DNA of 64,000 bases from Microbacterium hatanonis (GTDB taxonomy: Bacteria > Actinomycetota > Actinomycetes > Actinomycetales > Microbacteriaceae). Of this stretch, positions 48,826-58,597 are shown piece by piece. Location of the stretch: positions 1,054,001 through 1,118,000 of the forward strand of contig NZ_VRSV01000002.1 in NCBI RefSeq assembly GCF_008017415.1. Direction: 5' to 3'. The translations under genes were made by a program, and so were the position numbers. The stretch's first letter is position 1. The number at the start of each line of letters is the position of its first letter. The notes under the pieces are model-generated. The model made no database searches, had not been told where the DNA came from, and was given only the letters and a program-made list of their open reading frames with translations.

Positions 48826-50940
48826 GTGGCACAAGACGTGCTCACCGACCTCACCAAGGTCCGCAACATCGGCATCATGGCGCACATCGATGCCGGCAAG
48901 ACGACGACGACCGAGCGCATCCTCTTCTACACGGGCGTCAACCACAAGATCGGCGAGACGCACGATGGCGCCTCGACCACCGACTGGATGGAGCAGGAGC
49001 AGGAGCGCGGCATCACGATCACGTCGGCCGCCGTCACGTGCTTCTGGGACAAGAACCAGATCAACATCATCGACACCCCCGGTCACGTCGACTTCACCGT
49101 CGAGGTGGAGCGCTCGCTCCGCGTCCTCGACGGCGCGGTCGCCGTCTTCGACGGCAAGGAGGGCGTCGAGCCCCAGTCCGAGACCGTGTGGCGTCAGGCC
49201 GACAAGTACGACGTCCCCCGCATCTGCTTCGTCAACAAGATGGACAAGCTGGGCGCCGACTTCTACTTCACGGTCGACACGATCGTCAACAAGCTGAAGG
49301 CCAAGCCGCTCGTCATCCAGCTGCCCATCGGCGCGGAGAACGACTTCGTGGGCGTCATCGACCTCGTCGAGATGCGCGCGCTGGTCTGGCCCGGCGACTC
49401 CAAGGGTGACGTCACCATGGGAGCGAAGTACGAGATCCAGGAGATCCCGGCCGAGCTCGCCGACAAGGCCGCCGAGTACCGCGAGCTGCTGCTCGAGACC
49501 GTCGCCGAGTCCGACGAGGAGCTTCTGGAGAAGCACTTCGGCGGCGAAGAGCTGACCGTTGCCGAGGTCAAGGCCGCGATCCGCAAGCTGACCATCGCGT
49601 CCGAGGTCTACCCGGTGCTCTGCGGCTCGGCGTTCAAGAACCGCGGCGTGCAGCCGATGCTCGACGCGGTCGTCGACTACCTCCCGTCGCCCCTCGACGT
49701 GCCGGCCATCGAGGCCCACGACCCGAAGGACGAAGAGATCGTCATCGAGCGCCACGCCGACCGCGAAGAGCCGTTCACGGCCCTCGCGTTCAAGATCGTG
49801 ACGCACCCGTTCTTCGGTCGTCTCACCTACATCCGCGTCTACTCCGGTCACCTCGACTCCGGCGGACAGGTCGTCAACTCGACCAAGTCCAAGAAGGAGC
49901 GCATCGGGAAGATCTTCCAGATGTACGCGAACAAGGAGAACCCGGTCGACTCGGTCACCGCCGGTCACATCTACGCGGTCATCGGCCTCAAGGACACCAC
50001 CACGGGCGACACGCTCTCCGATTCGCAGCACCAGGTCGTGCTCGAGTCGATGACGTTCCCCGAGCCGGTCATCGAGGTCGCCATCGAGCCGAAGACGAAG
50101 GCCGACCAGGAGAAGCTGGGTCTCGCGATCCAGAAGCTCGCGGAGGAGGACCCGACGTTCCGCGTCGAGCAGAACTCCGACACCGGTCAGACCGTCATCA
50201 AGGGCATGGGCGAGCTCCACCTCGACATCCTCGTCGACCGCATGAAGCGCGAATTCCGCGTCGAGGCGAACGTCGGCAAGCCGCAGGTGGCGTACCGCGA
50301 GACGATCAAGAAGGCCGTCGAGCGTCACGACTACACCCACAAGAAGCAGACCGGTGGTTCGGGTCAGTTCGCGAAGATCCAGTTCGCGATCGAGCCCCTC
50401 GAGGTCACGGCCGAGAAGACCTACGAGTTCGAGAACAAGGTCAGCGGTGGCCGCATCCCGCGCGAGTACATCGGCCCCACCGACCAGGGTTTCCAGGACG
50501 CCATGAACGTCGGCGTCCTCGCCGGCTACCCCATGGTCGGCGTCAAGGCGATCCTGCTCGACGGTGCCTCGCACGACGTCGACTCCTCGGAGATGGCGTT
50601 CAAGATCGCCGGCTCCATGGGATTCAAGGAAGCCGTCCGCAAGGCGAACCCCATCATCCTCGAGCCCATCATGGGCGTCGAGGTGCGTACTCCCGAGGAG
50701 TACATGGGCGACGTCATCGGCGACCTCAACTCGCGTCGTGGCCAGATCCAGTCGATGGAAGATGCCCAGGGCGTCAAGGTCGTCAAGGCGAACGTCCCCC
50801 TCTCGGAGATGTTCGGCTACATCGGCGACCTGCGTTCGAAGACCTCCGGCCGCGCCGTCTACTCCATGGAGTTCGACAGCTACGCCGAGGTGCCGCGCGC
50901 GGTGGCCGACGAGATCGTCCAGAAGACCAAGGGCGAGTAA
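48826..50940 (+). CDS. fusA: Elongation factor G
   Basis: The 704-residue GTPase drives ribosomal translocation. G1 is [14 protein letters not shown]2 includes [11 protein letters not shown]3 DTPGHVDF and G4 NKMD. Domains II to V follow in the normal order, with the [14 protein letters not shown] segment (here [15 protein letters not shown]) of domain IV. GTG at 48826 starts [18 protein letters not shown]. It is in the str operon between rpsG and tuf and ends at a 13-bp hairpin. Confidence 0.99.
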   Translation: MAQDVLTDLTKVRNIGIMAHIDAGKTTTTERILFYTGVNHKIGETHDGASTTDWMEQEQERGITITSAAVTCFWDKNQINIIDTPGHVDFTVEVERSLRVLDGAVAVFDGKEGVEPQSETVWRQADKYDVPRICFVNKMDKLGADFYFTVDTIVNKLKAKPLVIQLPIGAENDFVGVIDLVEMRALVWPGDSKGDVTMGAKYEIQEIPAELADKAAEYRELLLETVAESDEELLEKHFGGEELTVAEVKAAIRKLTIASEVYPVLCGSAFKNRGVQPMLDAVVDYLPSPLDVPAIEAHDPKDEEIVIERHADREEPFTALAFKIVTHPFFGRLTYIRVYSGHLDSGGQVVNSTKSKKERIGKIFQMYANKENPVDSVTAGHIYAVIGLKDTTTGDTLSDSQHQVVLESMTFPEPVIEVAIEPKTKADQEKLGLAIQKLAEEDPTFRVEQNSDTGQTVIKGMGELHLDILVDRMKREFRVEANVGKPQVAYRETIKKAVERHDYTHKKQTGGSGQFAKIQFAIEPLEVTAEKTYEFENKVSGGRIPREYIGPTDQGFQDAMNVGVLAGYPMVGVKAILLDGASHDVDSSEMAFKIAGSMGFKEAVRKANPIILEPIMGVEVRTPEEYMGDVIGDLNSRRGQIQSMEDAQGVKVVKANVPLSEMFGYIGDLRSKTSGRAVYSMEFDSYAEVPRAVADEIVQKTKGE

Positions 50941-50951
50941 CTCCGCCCTCC

Positions 50952-50995
50952 GGATGCTGCCGGCTCAGCGCCCCGGTGAGGGGCCGGCAGCATCC
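50952..50995 (+). terminator. 13-bp hairpin after fusA
   Basis: GGATGCTGCCGGC (50952-50964) pairs perfectly with GCCGGCAGCATCC (50983-50995); the loop contains CCCC/GGGG. Located 11 bases after the fusA stop and about 110 before tuf. As with the rpoB-rpoC hairpin it may be partial, since tuf usually is also read from the operon. Confidence 0.6.
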
Positions 50996-51105
50996 ACCCC
51001 ACAACTTCACATCACACCTCTACTAAGCTGAATCCATCCCCGTAGAGAACCGGTCGCAAACCAGTGCCCGGACCCTCTACACATCACCGTCCTGAGGAGG
51101 ACCCA

Positions 51106-52299
51106 GTGGCTAAGGCCAAGTTCGAGCGGACCAAGCCGCACGTGAACATCGGAACGATCGGTCACGTCGACCACGGCAAGACCACGCTCACCGCTGCCAT
51201 CTCGAAGGTGCTCGCCGACAAGTACCCGTCGGCCACCAACGTTCAGCGTGACTTCGCGTCGATCGACTCGGCGCCGGAAGAGCGTCAGCGTGGTATCACG
51301 ATCAACATCTCGCACGTCGAGTACGAGACCCCCAAGCGTCACTACGCCCACGTCGATGCGCCGGGCCACGCTGACTACATCAAGAACATGATCACCGGTG
51401 CCGCCCAGATGGACGGCGCGATCCTCGTGGTCGCCGCCACCGACGGCCCGATGGCTCAGACCCGTGAGCACGTTCTGCTCGCCAAGCAGGTCGGCGTCCC
51501 CTACCTGCTCGTCGCGCTGAACAAGTCCGACATGGTCGACGACGAGGAGATCCTGGAGCTCGTCGAGCTCGAGGTCCGCGAGCTGCTCTCGAGCCAGGAC
51601 TTCGACGGCGACAACGCCCCCGTCGTCCGCGTCTCGGGCCTCAAGGCTCTCGAGGGCGACCCCGAGTGGGTCGAGAAGATCGTCGAGCTCATGGAAGCCG
51701 TCGACGAGTCGATCCCCGACCCGGTGCGTGACAAGGACAAGCCGTTCCTCATGCCCGTCGAGGACGTCTTCACCATCACCGGTCGTGGAACCGTCGTCAC
51801 GGGCCGCGCCGAGCGCGGCACCCTGGCGATCAACTCCGAGGTCGAGATCGTCGGCATCCGTCCGACGCAGAAGACGATCGTCACCGGTATCGAGATGTTC
51901 CACAAGCAGCTCGACGAGGCCTGGGCCGGCGAGAACTGTGGTCTGCTCCTCCGCGGCACCAAGCGTGACGACGTCGAGCGTGGCCAGGTCGTCGTGAAGC
52001 CGGGTTCGGTTACGCCGCACACCGGGTTCGAGGGCACCGCCTACATCCTGTCGAAGGAAGAGGGCGGCCGTCACAACCCGTTCTTCACGAACTACCGCCC
52101 GCAGTTCTACTTCCGCACCACCGACGTCACCGGCGTCATCACGCTGCCCGAGGGCACCGAGATGGTCATGCCCGGCGACACCACCGACATGACGGTCGAG
52201 CTGATCCAGCCCATCGCCATGGAAGAGGGCCTCGGCTACGCGATCCGTGAGGGTGGCCGCACCGTCGGCGCCGGCACGGTCACGAAGATCCTCAAGTAA
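51106..52299 (+). CDS. tuf: Elongation factor Tu
   Basis: The 397-residue GTPase carries aminoacyl-tRNA to the ribosome. G1 [10 protein letters not shown]3 DAPGHADY and G4 NKSD are intact, and the C-terminal domain runs to ...KILK. GTG at 51106 follows GAGGAGG. The 165-base gap from fusA has an AT-richer segment (51006-51032) that could hold its own promoter, though no hexamer pair is convincing. A strong terminator follows. Confidence 0.99.
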   Translation: MAKAKFERTKPHVNIGTIGHVDHGKTTLTAAISKVLADKYPSATNVQRDFASIDSAPEERQRGITINISHVEYETPKRHYAHVDAPGHADYIKNMITGAAQMDGAILVVAATDGPMAQTREHVLLAKQVGVPYLLVALNKSDMVDDEEILELVELEVRELLSSQDFDGDNAPVVRVSGLKALEGDPEWVEKIVELMEAVDESIPDPVRDKDKPFLMPVEDVFTITGRGTVVTGRAERGTLAINSEVEIVGIRPTQKTIVTGIEMFHKQLDEAWAGENCGLLLRGTKRDDVERGQVVVKPGSVTPHTGFEGTAYILSKEEGGRHNPFFTNYRPQFYFRTTDVTGVITLPEGTEMVMPGDTTDMTVELIQPIAMEEGLGYAIREGGRTVGAGTVTKILK

Positions 52300-52325
52300 C
52301 ACCCCGCTCGCGTCGCGAGCGAAAG

Positions 52326-52363
52326 AGAAGCCCCTCGGGTCCATCCGGATCCGGGGGGCTTCT
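52326..52363 (+). terminator. Intrinsic terminator of tuf
   Basis: AGAAGCCCC (52326-52334) pairs with GGGGCTTCT (52355-52363); pairing continues inward to about 17 bp with wobbles, around an ATCC loop, and is followed by TCGTG. A smaller CGCTCGC/GCGAGCG hairpin precedes it. This ends the str operon. Confidence 0.85.
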
Positions 52364-52410
52364 TCGTGCCTGACCCGGGATTATGGGGAGTCTAGAGAAA
52401 GTCACCGGCT

Positions 52411-52427
52411 GTGAACCGATCGTTCAC
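52411..52427. promoter_or_regulatory. Operator-like palindrome next to the adhesin promoter
   Basis: GTGAAC and GTTCAC flank CGATC as a perfect 6-bp inverted repeat, directly against the -35 at 52428. This is a good place for a dimeric regulator of the pilus island; no regulator gene lies nearby. Confidence 0.45.
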
Positions 52428-52457
52428 TTGCATATCTCGGGTCTCTAGCAATATTCT
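52428..52457 (+). promoter_or_regulatory. Promoter of the pilus island
   Basis: TTGCAT (52428-52433) and TATTCT (52452-52457) are 18 bases apart in an unusually AT-rich stretch. Start of transcription would be near 52464, about 140 bases before the adhesin ATG at 52602. Confidence 0.55.
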
Positions 52458-52601
52458 ATGAAACGTCGTCCCCCTCACGAGAGCGGGGTGCGACGATCCG
52501 GAGTCTGGTGCCCCTCCTCCGCACATCCCGTGACGTTCGCGTTGCGTGCGTACTGTGGGCGGCTGACGTCGCCTACCGTCCCCTCACAGATACGCACCGA
52601 T

Positions 52602-55600
52602 ATGTCGCCTCACCTGGAGTTTCGTCTCCCCGCGCGCGCCCTGGCCGCGTGGCGCGGAGTGCGCACCGGTGTGGCGGCGGCGACCGTGGTGGCTCTCATC
52701 GTGACCCTCCTCGCGACGGGTGGCGTGGCCGCGGCGGCGACGTCGGTCGCGCCGGCCGGGTCGGACACGGCTATCGGGAGCGACGGCACACCGACTATGT
52801 CGGAAGACCCTCCCATTGAGGTCGATGCCCCCTCTTCGGAGCAGGATGACGTCGCGGAGGCGGACGCCGCTCCGGCTGCCGAGCCCGGACTATCCGGCCC
52901 GGCATCGGCTCCGGACGCATCATCGTCGCCTGCGAGCGAGCCGGTGAGGGCCGCCCGGGGTCCGCCCGAGGCGCGAGCCACGAACGACGCCTCCGTCTCG
53001 ATCCTTGCCGCCGGAGTTGCCGAGGCGCCGGTCTCCGTCTGGCTCGAGGACTTCGAGGCGGTCTCCGGCACTGCTGCGGTTCCCCTGGCGACGTCGCTCT
53101 CGAACGTCTACACGGCGGATGCGTTCTGGCTCACCACTGCGCAGTGCAACGGCGTCCTCGCCGAATACGCCACCACCGACGCGTCGCTGGCTTCGGTCTG
53201 CAGCGCGTCCCCGCAGTCCTCCCGCAACAACATTCGTCGCCTCGCCGACGCTCTCGGCCAGATGCGGCTCGGCGTCGCGGGCGCCGCATCCGTCGATGCC
53301 GCGACCGCCGCCGGTTCGACCGCCTCGCCCAACGGAGGGTCGCAGGGCAACCGTGCGCTGACCGAGTGGACCGAGTCGCAGAACGGCACGGCCGGTCAGA
53401 CCCTCATGCTCGGCCGCTCGAGCACCGCGCCCGCGCTGGGCATCTCCGCGTCGGCGTCGCGGTACTACGTCGTGCGCCTCGACATGGGTGAGGCCTCGTG
53501 CACCTTCGGCACCCGCGCGCAGGTGACGCTGGGTCTCGCCGTCGGCACGGGGGGAACCCCGTCGATGACGTCGCGGGCCTTCTCGCCGTGCACCGATGCC
53601 GCCTCGCGCTGGTACACCTCGCCCGCCCTCACCGGGGGATGGAACCTGGGCGGCAACGGCGTGGCGGCCGGCACCTTCACGTCGGACACGTCATTGCTGC
53701 TCACGCCCGCGCAGGCGGCGCAGCTGCGACCCGTCGTGCGGAACACCAATGTCACCTCGGGCGGAAACGACCTCGCGGTCGACAACCTGCGCATCCTCGA
53801 CGCCACGCCCGCCCTCGACAAGGCGTTCGCCGCCGACACGATCGTCGCGGGTACGCCCACGACGCTCACGTTCACCGTCACGAACACCTCCGAGCTGGCC
53901 GCCAAGACCGACTGGAGCTTCACCGACGCTCTCCCTGCCGGCCTCGTCGTCGCCCCGACCCCCACCGTCGGCGGCACGTGCACGAACGTCGGCGGAGCGG
54001 CCTTCACCGTTCAGGCGGCGGCAGGGTCGTCGACGATCACGGCCACCGGGGGAGACCTGGCAGCGGGGGCGGTGAGCTGCACGATCACGCTGAACGTCGT
54101 CGCCAACACGCCGGGCACGTACGTGAACGGCGCCGCCAACGTCACCACGGTGCTCAGCCCGCCCGACAATGCCACGCTCATCGTCGAGGCGCCCGCGCGC
54201 ATCACTGTCCAGAAGAACGTGGTCGGACGCGCAGTCGTCGGGGACCAGTTCCGCCTCGCACTCAGCTCGGGCGCCACCGAGATCGCCGCAGTCAGCACAC
54301 TCGGCTCCACGACCGGCGTCCAGACCCAGCGGGTGGGCCCGGTGAACGTCACCCGCGGAGCGACGTACACGATCTCCGAGACCATCACGTCGACCGCGTC
54401 GCTGAACACCTATTCCACGACCTACCAGTGCGTGCGCGGCACGACCACGATCGCGACCGGCACCTCCGTCTCCGGCCCCATCACGATCCCCGACGAGCCC
54501 GGCGCCGAGGTGGTCTGCACCTTCACGAACACGCCGCAGCCGGCGAGCCTCTATTGCGACGGAACCTATTTCTACGCCGTCCGCGCGAACGGGTCGATCG
54601 CGCAGGCGAACTCGACGAGCACCGCTGCGCCGACGCAGATCACCGGCGCCGTGACCGGGGCGGTCGACGTCAACGCGCTCGGTGTCAGCGGCGACGGAGC
54701 GACCGCGATCGCCATCGACCGCGGATCGAATGCGTCGACCGCCGCCGCCGTGGTGAACTACACGATCGTCAGCGGCGGACTCCAGGCCGCGCGCACGGCG
54801 TTCACCACCGCGCAAGGAGCCATGCTCGACCGGTCGGGCGCGGCCCTCGACGGCACGATCATCGCCGGCGCGGTCGACCCGCTCAACGGCAGGTTCATCG
54901 TCGGCAAGTCGGCGACGGGCTCGGTGCGCCTCTGGGAGTACACGCCGAACTCGCTCGCAAACGGCAGTCGCTTCCTGTACCTCGGGCAGGTGGCGACCGG
55001 CACGACCGCGGGGGAGAACGGCGACCTGTCGTTCGACGCACAGGGCAACCTCCACATCGTGCAGACCGCCGCCGACTCGAGCAACGTCGGCATGTTCAGC
55101 GTCACGCGCGAAGCGCTCGCGGCCGCGTCGGGCGGCACCATCCCCTCGAGCGCGACCGTACGCCGCGCGCTGAGCGGCACGGACAGCGGATTTGCTCTCA
55201 CGGCGGTCAACGGCATGGCGTTCTCGTCATCGGGGACCGTCTACCTCGGAGGCGCGACCGTCGCCTACCAGTTCGATCCGACGACGTGGGTGCGCGTTCC
55301 GGGAAGCCCCCGCGCAACGATCGGTACGACCGCCACGGGTGCCGGAGCGACCGACCTCGCCGCCTGCTCGACCCCGTCGACGATCTCCCTCGAGAAGAAC
55401 GTCGTCGGCCGCGTCGCCGGCGCCGACCAGTTCCGCCTCGCCATAGCGGCGGGCTCTCCGGCGACCGAGTCCTCGGTCGCGACGACGACGGGCACGGCGA
55501 CCGGCGTGCAGTCGGCGCGGATCGGGCCGACGCCGGTGCAGATCAGTACCGCGGTCACGATCTCCGAGACGATGGCGACCGGTTCCTCGTCACCGCTGAC

Positions 55601-56936
55601 GGCGTACACGTCGGTCTACGAGTGCTGGGCCGACGGGGTGCGCATCTTCACGGGAACGGAAAAGTCGGCGACGATCACGATCCCGAACCGGCTGAGTGTC
55701 GGCGTTGCCTGCACCTTCACCAACTCACCGGCACCCTTCGCGACGGTGCGCGTGACGAAGATCGTCGAGGACTGGAGCGGAACCAATCGCACCCCCACCC
55801 CCGGGTGGACGATGACCACGACGGCGGCGGCCACCACCGGCAGCACCGTGTCGATCCTGCCCTCCCGCAACCCCGCCCAGCAGACGGGGGCCGACGGCGC
55901 CGCGACATGGCAGGTGCTCTTCGGAGCTGCGTCCCACCGGGCTCGGGTCACGGTCGCCGAGACGACCCAGACGGGCTTCCGCTACCAGAGCCTCGTGTGC
56001 ACGGTGAACGGCGTGGCGGGAGCCACGACGGTCACCACGGTCGGGGATCAGGTGCGTGGCGCGCTCACCGTGGACGTCGCACCGGGGAGCGCGGTCGAGT
56101 GCGTCTACACCAACCGGCCGGTGGCCACCCTGACCCTCGTAAAGAACGTCTCCTACGGCAGCGCCTCGCCCTCCGCATGGCAGCTCTCGGCGACCCGCAG
56201 TCTGGCGGCGGCGCTGCCGGGACCGAGCGGGGCGGGCGGCAGCGGCACGCTGAACACCGTCACCGTCTCAGCCGATACGCCCTACCGCCTCGCGGAGGCC
56301 GGCGGACCGGCGACCTACCTGCAGATCGGCGCGTGGGTATGCACCACGGCGACCGGGACGACGGTGCCGGTCACCGCTGCCGGTGACGTGACCCTCACCC
56401 GCGCGACGGCGGTCACATGCACCGTGACGAATGCCACAGCATCCGTCGTCCTGCTGAAGAACGTGCAGAGCCCGCAGGCCGGGTTCCAGCCCTCGACGTG
56501 GAACCTCACGGCGACGCCGGCCGCCCTCGCCGGGCTCGCACCGACCACGGTCGCCGGCGCCGACTACGCGACCGCCGGCAACCCCTCCAGCACGTTCGAC
56601 GTGAGGCCCGGACACGCCTACACCCTGACGGAGGCGCTCGCCCAGACGGGCACCCGTCTGGCCTACCGGCAGCTCCGCGTGGAGGTCAGGCAGCCGAACG
56701 GAACCTGGGCGCCGGTGACGACGGCGTCGTCGGGTGCGGCGTCGATCACCGCTCCGGCGGCCGGTCAGACGGCCGTCTACCGCTTCGTCAACGCGCCCGT
56801 CCAGCCGGCCACCCTCCCGCTCACCGGCGGCACGAGCACCGATGCCTTCCTCATCGGCGGCTCCGTCGTCCTGGTCCTCGCACTCGCCCTCGCCGTCTGG
56901 CACGGGCGCCGCCGAACGAGAGGGAGGGCTTTCTGA
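52602..56936 (+). CDS. LPLTG-anchored surface adhesin, probable pilus tip or ancillary pilin
   Basis: A 1444-residue surface protein: signal peptide (RTGVAAATVVALIVTLLATGGVAAAA), acidic Ala/Pro spacer, a ligand-type N-terminal domain, a DUF11-like repeat domain (about 405-530, starting ALDKAFAADT), and prealbumin-like repeats marked ITVQKNVVGR and ISLEKNVVGR. A propeller-like section (about 645-925) lies between these two repeats. Three further repeats and the sorting signal LPLTG (1405-1409), a hydrophobic stretch and a basic tail close it. ATG at 52602 is taken because the transcription start lies after 52458; no ribosome site is clear. With the following backbone pilin and class C sortase it makes a heterodimeric-pilus set. 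Confidence 0.88.
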   Translation: MSPHLEFRLPARALAAWRGVRTGVAAATVVALIVTLLATGGVAAAATSVAPAGSDTAIGSDGTPTMSEDPPIEVDAPSSEQDDVAEADAAPAAEPGLSGPASAPDASSSPASEPVRAARGPPEARATNDASVSILAAGVAEAPVSVWLEDFEAVSGTAAVPLATSLSNVYTADAFWLTTAQCNGVLAEYATTDASLASVCSASPQSSRNNIRRLADALGQMRLGVAGAASVDAATAAGSTASPNGGSQGNRALTEWTESQNGTAGQTLMLGRSSTAPALGISASASRYYVVRLDMGEASCTFGTRAQVTLGLAVGTGGTPSMTSRAFSPCTDAASRWYTSPALTGGWNLGGNGVAAGTFTSDTSLLLTPAQAAQLRPVVRNTNVTSGGNDLAVDNLRILDATPALDKAFAADTIVAGTPTTLTFTVTNTSELAAKTDWSFTDALPAGLVVAPTPTVGGTCTNVGGAAFTVQAAAGSSTITATGGDLAAGAVSCTITLNVVANTPGTYVNGAANVTTVLSPPDNATLIVEAPARITVQKNVVGRAVVGDQFRLALSSGATEIAAVSTLGSTTGVQTQRVGPVNVTRGATYTISETITSTASLNTYSTTYQCVRGTTTIATGTSVSGPITIPDEPGAEVVCTFTNTPQPASLYCDGTYFYAVRANGSIAQANSTSTAAPTQITGAVTGAVDVNALGVSGDGATAIAIDRGSNASTAAAVVNYTIVSGGLQAARTAFTTAQGAMLDRSGAALDGTIIAGAVDPLNGRFIVGKSATGSVRLWEYTPNSLANGSRFLYLGQVATGTTAGENGDLSFDAQGNLHIVQTAADSSNVGMFSVTREALAAASGGTIPSSATVRRALSGTDSGFALTAVNGMAFSSSGTVYLGGATVAYQFDPTTWVRVPGSPRATIGTTATGAGATDLAACSTPSTISLEKNVVGRVAGADQFRLAIAAGSPATESSVATTTGTATGVQSARIGPTPVQISTAVTISETMATGSSSPLTAYTSVYECWADGVRIFTGTEKSATITIPNRLSVGVACTFTNSPAPFATVRVTKIVEDWSGTNRTPTPGWTMTTTAAATTGSTVSILPSRNPAQQTGADGAATWQVLFGAASHRARVTVAETTQTGFRYQSLVCTVNGVAGATTVTTVGDQVRGALTVDVAPGSAVECVYTNRPVATLTLVKNVSYGSASPSAWQLSATRSLAAALPGPSGAGGSGTLNTVTVSADTPYRLAEAGGPATYLQIGAWVCTTATGTTVPVTAAGDVTLTRATAVTCTVTNATASVVLLKNVQSPQAGFQPSTWNLTATPAALAGLAPTTVAGADYATAGNPSSTFDVRPGHAYTLTEALAQTGTRLAYRQLRVEVRQPNGTWAPVTTASSGAASITAPAAGQTAVYRFVNAPVQPATLPLTGGTSTDAFLIGGSVVLVLALALAVWHGRRRTRGRAF

Positions 56937-57016
56937 AACCCGCTCCCGCCTCGCTCAGCAACCCGCTTCCCCCTATGACCGCACCACCTGCTTTCCTCAC
57001 CGAATGGAGAAAACCC

Positions 57017-58528
57017 ATGTCCTCGTCCACACTTCGGCGGGTCACCGCCGCGATCGGCGCCATCGTCCTGGCCGCCGGCGCGGCGATCGTGGCGACCGCC
57101 CCCGCGCAGGCGGTCACGCTGCCCGGAAACATCGACAGCACGCAGGCTCGGAGCCTGACCGTGCACAAGTACGCGCTCGGCCCCAACAGCCCGCAGCAGG
57201 CCGGTACCGGTCAGCAGCTGCCGGCCGGCACGAACCTCGGCACGCCGCTGGCCGGTGCGGTCTTCACCGCCACCCAGGTCGCGGGTGTCGACCTGACCAC
57301 CCCCGAGGGCTGGACGATCGCCGGCAACCTCACCCCGCAGACCGCGGCCAACCGACTCAGCACGACGACGTTCACGTCGACGGCATCGGCATCCAACGGC
57401 ACCGCGACGTTCCCGTCCGACATGCCCATCGGTCTGTTCTACGTCCAGGAGACCGTGCTCCCCGCTGAGGCGACCAACCCGACCGCGCCGTTCCTCGTCT
57501 CGCTGCCGCTGCCGACCGGTTCGCAGGGCGCGCCCGCGAACCAGTGGATCTACGACGTGCACGTGTACCCCAAGAACGCCGTGACCGAGCTGACGAAGAC
57601 GCGTGTTCCCGCTCCGGCGAACTCCGCCGAGGCGCGCAACCCCGACCTCATCCGCTGGGCGATCTCGTCGACGATCCCGACCCTGGCGGCGGGCGACTCG
57701 ATCTCGAACTTCTCGCTGGTCGACACCATCCCGGCCGACCTCACCTTCGTCGGCACCCCGCCGGCCGGTGTGTCGCCGACGACCGTCACCGTGACCAACT
57801 CGGCGGGCCTCGCGCAGAACTTCGTCGCGGGCACCGACTACAACGTCGTCACCGACGCCGCCGCCGGTACGTCCACGCTGACCTTCACCCCCTCCGGCCT
57901 CACCCGCCTGACGGGTCTGCAGGGCGGCGTGGTCTCGTTCAACGTGCTGACCCGTGCCGTGTCGATCCCCGCCGACGGCCGCATCGTGAACAGCGCGACG
58001 GGAAACATCAACGGTCTGACGACCACGGTCACCGGCGTCACGCCCATCGGACAGCTCACGGTGCTCGCCTACGAGAGCACCAACGGCAGCCCGCGCGTTC
58101 CCCTCGCCGGCGCGATCTACCAGGTCTACCTGAACCAGAACGACGCCAACCTCCAGCAGAACCCCATCTCCATCAACGGGGCGACGAACTGGACCACCGG
58201 GGCGAACGGCCTCGTGGAGATCCCGATCATCACGCCCGGTAACTACTACGTGCGCGAGATCACGCCGCCGGCCGGCTTCAACCTGCCCCAGAGCAACCCG
58301 GTGCAGACGGCGGTCGTCGCCGGCCCGACCTCGACGGTCCCGCCGGTGCAGAACTACATCGAGTTCGGTCACACCCAGGTCTCGGCGGCGAACTTCCTGC
58401 TGCCGCTGACCGGTGGTGACGGCGGTCTGTGGTTCGGTCTCGGCGGGGGTGCCCTCGTGGTCATCGCCCTCGGCGCCGCGGTCGTCGTGTCCCGTCGTCG
58501 TGCGCTCGCCGAGCGCGCCGCAGCGTAA
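57017..58528 (+). CDS. LPLTG-anchored backbone pilin (SpaH/SpaA type)
   Basis: A 503-residue pilin: signal peptide to APAQA, then the pilin motif YPKN (184-187) whose Lys186 should form the intermolecular isopeptide bond, the E-box in YYVREITPPAGF (Glu414), a D2-type isopeptide domain (about 190-345), and sorting signal LPLTG (462-466) with a hydrophobic helix and RRR tail. A class C sortase would join Lys186 of one subunit to the Thr of the next. ATG follows TGGAGAAAACCC. It lies 80 bases after the adhesin gene and ends at an intrinsic terminator. Confidence 0.93.
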   Translation: MSSSTLRRVTAAIGAIVLAAGAAIVATAPAQAVTLPGNIDSTQARSLTVHKYALGPNSPQQAGTGQQLPAGTNLGTPLAGAVFTATQVAGVDLTTPEGWTIAGNLTPQTAANRLSTTTFTSTASASNGTATFPSDMPIGLFYVQETVLPAEATNPTAPFLVSLPLPTGSQGAPANQWIYDVHVYPKNAVTELTKTRVPAPANSAEARNPDLIRWAISSTIPTLAAGDSISNFSLVDTIPADLTFVGTPPAGVSPTTVTVTNSAGLAQNFVAGTDYNVVTDAAAGTSTLTFTPSGLTRLTGLQGGVVSFNVLTRAVSIPADGRIVNSATGNINGLTTTVTGVTPIGQLTVLAYESTNGSPRVPLAGAIYQVYLNQNDANLQQNPISINGATNWTTGANGLVEIPIITPGNYYVREITPPAGFNLPQSNPVQTAVVAGPTSTVPPVQNYIEFGHTQVSAANFLLPLTGGDGGLWFGLGGGALVVIALGAAVVVSRRRALAERAAA

Positions 58529-58544
58529 CCCGACGTGAAGACAG

Positions 58545-58579
58545 CGAAGGCGGGGCGTCAGCCGGGCGTCCCGCCTTCG
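58545..58579 (+). terminator. Terminator after the pilin gene
   Basis: CGAAGGCGGG (58545-58554) pairs with CCCGCCTTCG (58570-58579), extendable inward by three pairs with a wobble. It ends CTTCGTC like other terminators here. Its position argues that the sortase starts after it. Confidence 0.75.
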
Positions 58580-58597
58580 TCATTCCCGTCGCGCAGG

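Larger units (their letters stand above)
52300..52601. other. Gap between tuf and the pilus island
   Basis: This 302-base gap holds the tuf terminator, the operator-like palindrome and the promoter described here. The stretch around 52380-52460 is clearly less GC-rich than the rest of the window. An ATG at 52458 would lie upstream of the inferred transcription start, so I do not treat it as a gene start. No other gene is seen. Confidence 0.5.

Noticed and set aside
51006..51032. A tuf-specific promoter in the AT-richer gap
   Set aside because: TTCACA and TACTAA or TAAGCT are present but only 9 to 12 bases apart, too close for a vegetative promoter.
52458..52601. In-frame ATG extending the adhesin N-terminus
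   Set aside because: The likely -10 TATTCT ends just before it, so transcription would start after this codon; the extension is not signal-peptide-like.
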